Source: JAGQSZ01 sp049647585
GTDB lineage: Bacteria > Actinomycetota > Acidimicrobiia > Acidimicrobiales > Microtrichaceae
Length of the DNA: 42,109 bases
Direction of reading: 5' to 3'
Assembly (NCBI GenBank): GCA_049647585.1
Contig: JBARXY010000045.1
Coordinates: 1-42,109 of the forward strand
Every line of letters starts with the position of its first letter. Positions within the stretch are counted from its first letter, which is position 1. A program made the translations under genes and the position numbers. Shown piece after piece: positions 39,243 through 42,109 of this stretch. Under the pieces are notes generated by a model, which worked only from the letters and a program-made list of their open reading frames with translations, searched no databases and was not told the origin of the DNA.

Positions 39243-39668
39243 TCAGCCGGCGGACAGAGCGTTACGCAGGCCAACCCGCACCTGTGGTGTGAGCACCGTG
39301 CCGAAGCGGTCCACGAGCATCGTCATCTCGTATCCGACCAGACCCACATCAGCGTTCTTGTCGGTGAGGATCCCCAGGCAACTGCCGTCCGAGATCGATG
39401 CCACGAACAGGAAGCCCGTTGTCATCTCGACCATGATCTGGTCGACGGCTCCATATCCGAAGCAGCGGGACGCACCGAGCGACAGGCTGGTGAGACCAGC
39501 CGCGATCGCCGCGAACTGATCGGCCCTACCCCGATCGAGGTCGGTCGACATCGCCATCAGCAGTCCGTCGGAGCTGACACACACTGCGTCACTGACGCCG
39601 GGGGTCTGCTCCACGAACCGCGACAGCAGCCATGGAATCTGTTGGACCTGTTCGTTGGTATCGGTCAT
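39243..39668 (-). CDS. cvnB: Conservon roadblock/LC7 protein (CvnB)
   Basis: The protein has 141 residues with the roadblock/LC7 fold: LLSRFVEQTPGVSDAVCVSSDGLLMAMSTDLDRGRADQFAAIAAGL, then a second half VDQIMVEMTTGFLFVASISDGSCLGILTDKNADVGLVGYEM. Roadblock proteins regulate MglA/CvnD-type GTPases. ATG 39668 shares one base with the kinase stop; a GTG at 39671 would overlap by four. Either way it is translationally coupled to the kinase. Confidence 0.9.
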   Translation of the reverse strand: MTDTNEQVQQIPWLLSRFVEQTPGVSDAVCVSSDGLLMAMSTDLDRGRADQFAAIAAGLTSLSLGASRCFGYGAVDQIMVEMTTGFLFVASISDGSCLGILTDKNADVGLVGYEMTMLVDRFGTVLTPQVRVGLRNALSAG

Positions 39669-42109
39669 CACTTGCTGGACCTCCAGTCCTGGGACATCCC
39701 CGAGTCGTCGAGCTCACCGAGCGGCGAGGCTTTCGGGACATCACTATCGAGCACTGCGGCCGGTACTTCACCGGCGTCGGGAATTGTTCGGCCGCGGCTG
39801 CGACCGGCTTGGAACGATGCGAGCCGTGCGCGGACCTCATCAGCTGATCGCTCAACCGACTTTGCTGGCGCCGCGATCGCGTCGGGCGTTCTGGCTGCCA
39901 GGGACGCACCGGGAACCCGCTTTCGAAGCAGCCCTGAACCCGTCCCTCCGACGGCGGATGGAACAGCAGCCCCGAAATCGCCGGCGGTTGATGGAACAGG
40001 CGCCGGGGAAGGGTCGACAGCCGATGGAACCGGTGCGGCTGGCACGCCGGTCGCCTCGCCCGTGTTTGACGGGCCCGCTGTGCCCGCCGAGACCGGTGGT
40101 TGCTCGGCAGATGGCGGTGAGGGAGGGCGCTCGGCTGGCGGCGGCTTGGTCGGAACAGGCTCGACAGGCGGGGCCTCACCCGAAGGCATCGACGTCGGCG
40201 TCGTGGATGCCGGAGTCGCGTCAATCGCAGGCTCGATGCGCCAGTCCTGGACCGGGGTATCGGTGCCAGCCCTGAACACTGGCGGGGTTGTCCGATTCTG
40301 CTCGGCCGACGCATCGGCGGACGCACTGGCGGTCGCACGAGTCGGTGGCGCCGGATCCGGGGTGAGGGTTGGCGCAATCCACCACCGTGCCGGCTCATCG
40401 GAGATCTCACCGCCGAACATTTCTGCGACCTCATCCGAGCTGACTACCAAGCCAGACGGCTCGTCAGACGGCCCGCCAGAAGGATCGTCAGACGGCCCGT
40501 CGGAAGGCACGTTGGAAGTCGCGTCGGAAGTCGCGTAGAGACCGAGCTCATTCTCGGGTCGGGCGGGCGACTCCGACTGGAGCGTGGCGTCAGCTACCGA
40601 GGTCGTCGGCTCGGCCGGAGATGACCCGATGGAAGGAGTTGCAGCCAGCGAGATCGCTTCAAGATCCGATAGGTCCAACACGCTGTCGAGCACGCTTTCG
40701 ACCACGCGGTCCCAACGCTCGGGCTGAAGGTCGGCAGCATGTGCGGAGGACGGCTGCGCCGGTGCGTCGGCAGTCGGTGCGTCGGCAGGATCTACGTCGG
40801 TGGCCGGCGCCTCTGCGATCTGCGGGTCAGCCGTCGGGGTATCTACGGCCGGATCTTCCACCTGGAACTGGTTGGGAGCATCACTGAGGTGTGCGTCACG
40901 CAGGTCCGGGACCTGGTGTATTTCTGGAACCCCACCGTCGACGTGTGGGACAGCCGTTCCCGGAGCGAAGGGCACGGGGCCCTGTTCACGGGCAGCGCGG
41001 GTCCCGGGACGGGGACGGGCCGCAGCCCCACGATCGGGTGCACCGAACATCGCGGCTGCCGGAAGCGTGATGATCGCACTTACTCCACGACCGCCTGTCG
41101 TGGGCTGCAGGCGAACAATGACGCCGATTTTCGCTGCAAGCTTGGCGACCACGTACTGACCCAGATACCGGGTGGGCATTCCGTCGAACTCATCGAGGCC
41201 GGCAAGACGGTGATTGGCCGCCATCAGTTCAACATCAGACATTCCGACGCCATGGTCGATGACCGCGAACTGGTATCCACCCTGTCCGAGCGGACCGCCG
41301 TCTATCTCGACCGTGGTGTTCGGGGGCGAGAAGCCCAACGCGTTCTCGACCAGCTCTGCCAGAAGATGGATGAGGTCGATGACCACCGGCCCGACCAGGG
41401 TCGAGTCACGCAGATGGCCGATTCGCACTCGTTCGAAGTCTTCGACCTCACTCATTGCGGCACGGATCACTTCTGAGACCTCGGCAGGCTTGCGGCGGCG
41501 ACGAGGTGTTTCAGATCCGGCAAGAATCAGCAACGACTCGGCGTTGCGGCGCATGCGGCTCGCCAGGTGGTCGAGCTTGAACAGGTGCTCCAGGAACTCC
41601 GGGTCGGTCTCTTCAGTCTCGAGCGATGAGATGAAGTCGAGCTGTCGAACGAGCAGGGTCTGATTTCGTCTACCAAGGTTGGTGAGAGCCTCCGCCTGAT
41701 TGACCCTCAGCGCCGCCTGCTCGCTCGCCAGACGCAGAGCCGTGTTCTGGACGTCGTTGAATGCAGAAGCAACTTCATGCACTTCGGCCGCGCCCTCGGC
41801 ATGGAGCGCAGGTAGCTCCCTACGTGAATCCGGGTCGTCCTGTTGCGCCTTGACAGCCTCAGGCAGACGAACACGAGCGACCTCCTCGGCCTGGACCGCG
41901 AGAGCAGCAAGTGGCTTGGCGATGGATCCAATTGCTCTACGCAGAAGCATGACCGTGATGAACACAGTCAAGATGGCCGCTGCAGCGGCCAGCAGGAGGA
42001 GCCTGCGACTCGATGCCGCCAGGTCGCTCACCGCATTGACCGCACCGGTGGTCGCCTCTTCCTGCAATGCACGCAGGTCGTCGGTTCGGGAGTCGACTCC
42101 CGAACGCCA
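39668..42109 (-). CDS. cvnA: Conservon sensor histidine kinase (CvnA), 5' end outside window
   Basis: At least 813 residues; the frame runs open to the right edge, so the start is missing. In order: one membrane helix (LLLLAAAAAILTVFITVMLL), a HAMP-like helix, a dimerisation helix with the probable phospho-acceptor in LFKLDHLASRMRRNAESLLILAG, and an ATPase domain (LVENALGFSPPNTTVEI; DHGVGM). The last ~450 residues are Pro/Ala/Ser/Asp-rich and probably disordered, long for the family. It heads the cvnABCD set. The extracellular sensor region lies beyond the window. Confidence 0.88.
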   Translation of the reverse strand, partial: WRSGVDSRTDDLRALQEEATTGAVNAVSDLAASSRRLLLLAAAAAILTVFITVMLLRRAIGSIAKPLAALAVQAEEVARVRLPEAVKAQQDDPDSRRELPALHAEGAAEVHEVASAFNDVQNTALRLASEQAALRVNQAEALTNLGRRNQTLLVRQLDFISSLETEETDPEFLEHLFKLDHLASRMRRNAESLLILAGSETPRRRRKPAEVSEVIRAAMSEVEDFERVRIGHLRDSTLVGPVVIDLIHLLAELVENALGFSPPNTTVEIDGGPLGQGGYQFAVIDHGVGMSDVELMAANHRLAGLDEFDGMPTRYLGQYVVAKLAAKIGVIVRLQPTTGGRGVSAIITLPAAAMFGAPDRGAAARPRPGTRAAREQGPVPFAPGTAVPHVDGGVPEIHQVPDLRDAHLSDAPNQFQVEDPAVDTPTADPQIAEAPATDVDPADAPTADAPAQPSSAHAADLQPERWDRVVESVLDSVLDLSDLEAISLAATPSIGSSPAEPTTSVADATLQSESPARPENELGLYATSDATSNVPSDGPSDDPSGGPSDEPSGLVVSSDEVAEMFGGEISDEPARWWIAPTLTPDPAPPTRATASASADASAEQNRTTPPVFRAGTDTPVQDWRIEPAIDATPASTTPTSMPSGEAPPVEPVPTKPPPAERPPSPPSAEQPPVSAGTAGPSNTGEATGVPAAPVPSAVDPSPAPVPSTAGDFGAAVPSAVGGTGSGLLRKRVPGASLAARTPDAIAAPAKSVERSADEVRARLASFQAGRSRGRTIPDAGEVPAAVLDSDVPKASPLGELDDSGMSQDWRSSK

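Noticed and set aside
38700..40538. A 612-residue open frame on the plus strand
   Set aside because: It is antisense to the conservon genes cvnA-D, whose domains are clear. The low-complexity Gly/Ala/Thr run mirrors the Pro/Ala-rich kinase tail.
42084..42105. A 22-bp perfect palindrome near the right edge
   Set aside because: It lies inside the open kinase frame (codons remain sensible) at the edge of the window. It is probably chance, although a binding site cannot be excluded.
1..42109. CRISPR array, prophage, IS transposase or rRNA genes
   Set aside because: I looked for regularly spaced repeats, transposase and phage proteins, and rRNA landmarks and saw none.

Overview
The window looks like a chromosomal stretch from a high-GC Gram-positive bacterium, most likely an actinobacterium of the Acidimicrobiia kind. 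Supporting signs are an LLM-class (F420-type) oxidoreductase, a conservon (cvnABCD) cluster, the galU / glpR / FmdB neighbourhood known from mycobacteria, a CIRCE-type HrcA operator, frequent GTG and TTG starts, and several genes whose -10 box lies 6-7 bases before the start codon, as in leaderless transcripts. The taxonomic placement is inferred; no rRNA is present.

Region 1 (1-5.7 kb) is accessory DNA. It holds a nested hairpin at the left edge, an orphan AbiEi-family antitoxin, a MntA/HepT (MNT-HEPN) pair, a 19-bp perfect inverted repeat beside a doubtful ORF, and a Phd/VapB-PIN pair behind three TGTACA boxes phased at 10 bp. Two small lipoproteins and a zinc-ribbon protein follow.

Region 2 (5.8-21.8 kb) is a CoA-ester catabolic island. 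A five-gene minus-strand operon encodes two acyl-CoA dehydrogenases with complementary active-site remnants, two split MaoC-type hydratase subunits and a methylacyl-CoA racemase. A second minus-strand set encodes a class III CoA-transferase, an acyl-CoA ligase, an LLM oxidoreductase and a DUF4112 protein, followed by a TetR regulator. Both sets start behind the same 19-bp palindromic operator, each overlapping a TANGAT -10 box, so they are probably one regulon. The logic resembles actinobacterial sterol side-chain degradation, but the substrate is not known. A lipoprotein peptidase, a TauD-type dioxygenase, a D-aminoacylase-type amidohydrolase and an SDR sit within or beside it.

Region 3 (21.9-33.4 kb) holds a membrane-anchored multicopper oxidase with an extra N-terminal cupredoxin domain, a divergent AMP-forming enzyme and a prepilin peptidase. 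Then comes a translationally coupled three-gene unit: an unrecognised exported protein with a C-terminal membrane anchor, a membrane-anchored branched-chain-type substrate-binding protein, and a 1332-residue protein that fuses LivH, LivM, LivF and LivG. This unit is the best candidate for an undescribed system in the window.

Region 4 (33.4-42.1 kb) contains an encapsulin nanocompartment with its encapsulated ferritin, tRNA-Ala(CGC) with strong downstream hairpins, glpR-like, moaC and galU genes, and a divergent FmdB/Ruc-like gene under a CIRCE operator. It ends with a complete-order conservon (kinase, roadblock, DUF742, GTPase) whose kinase runs off the right edge.
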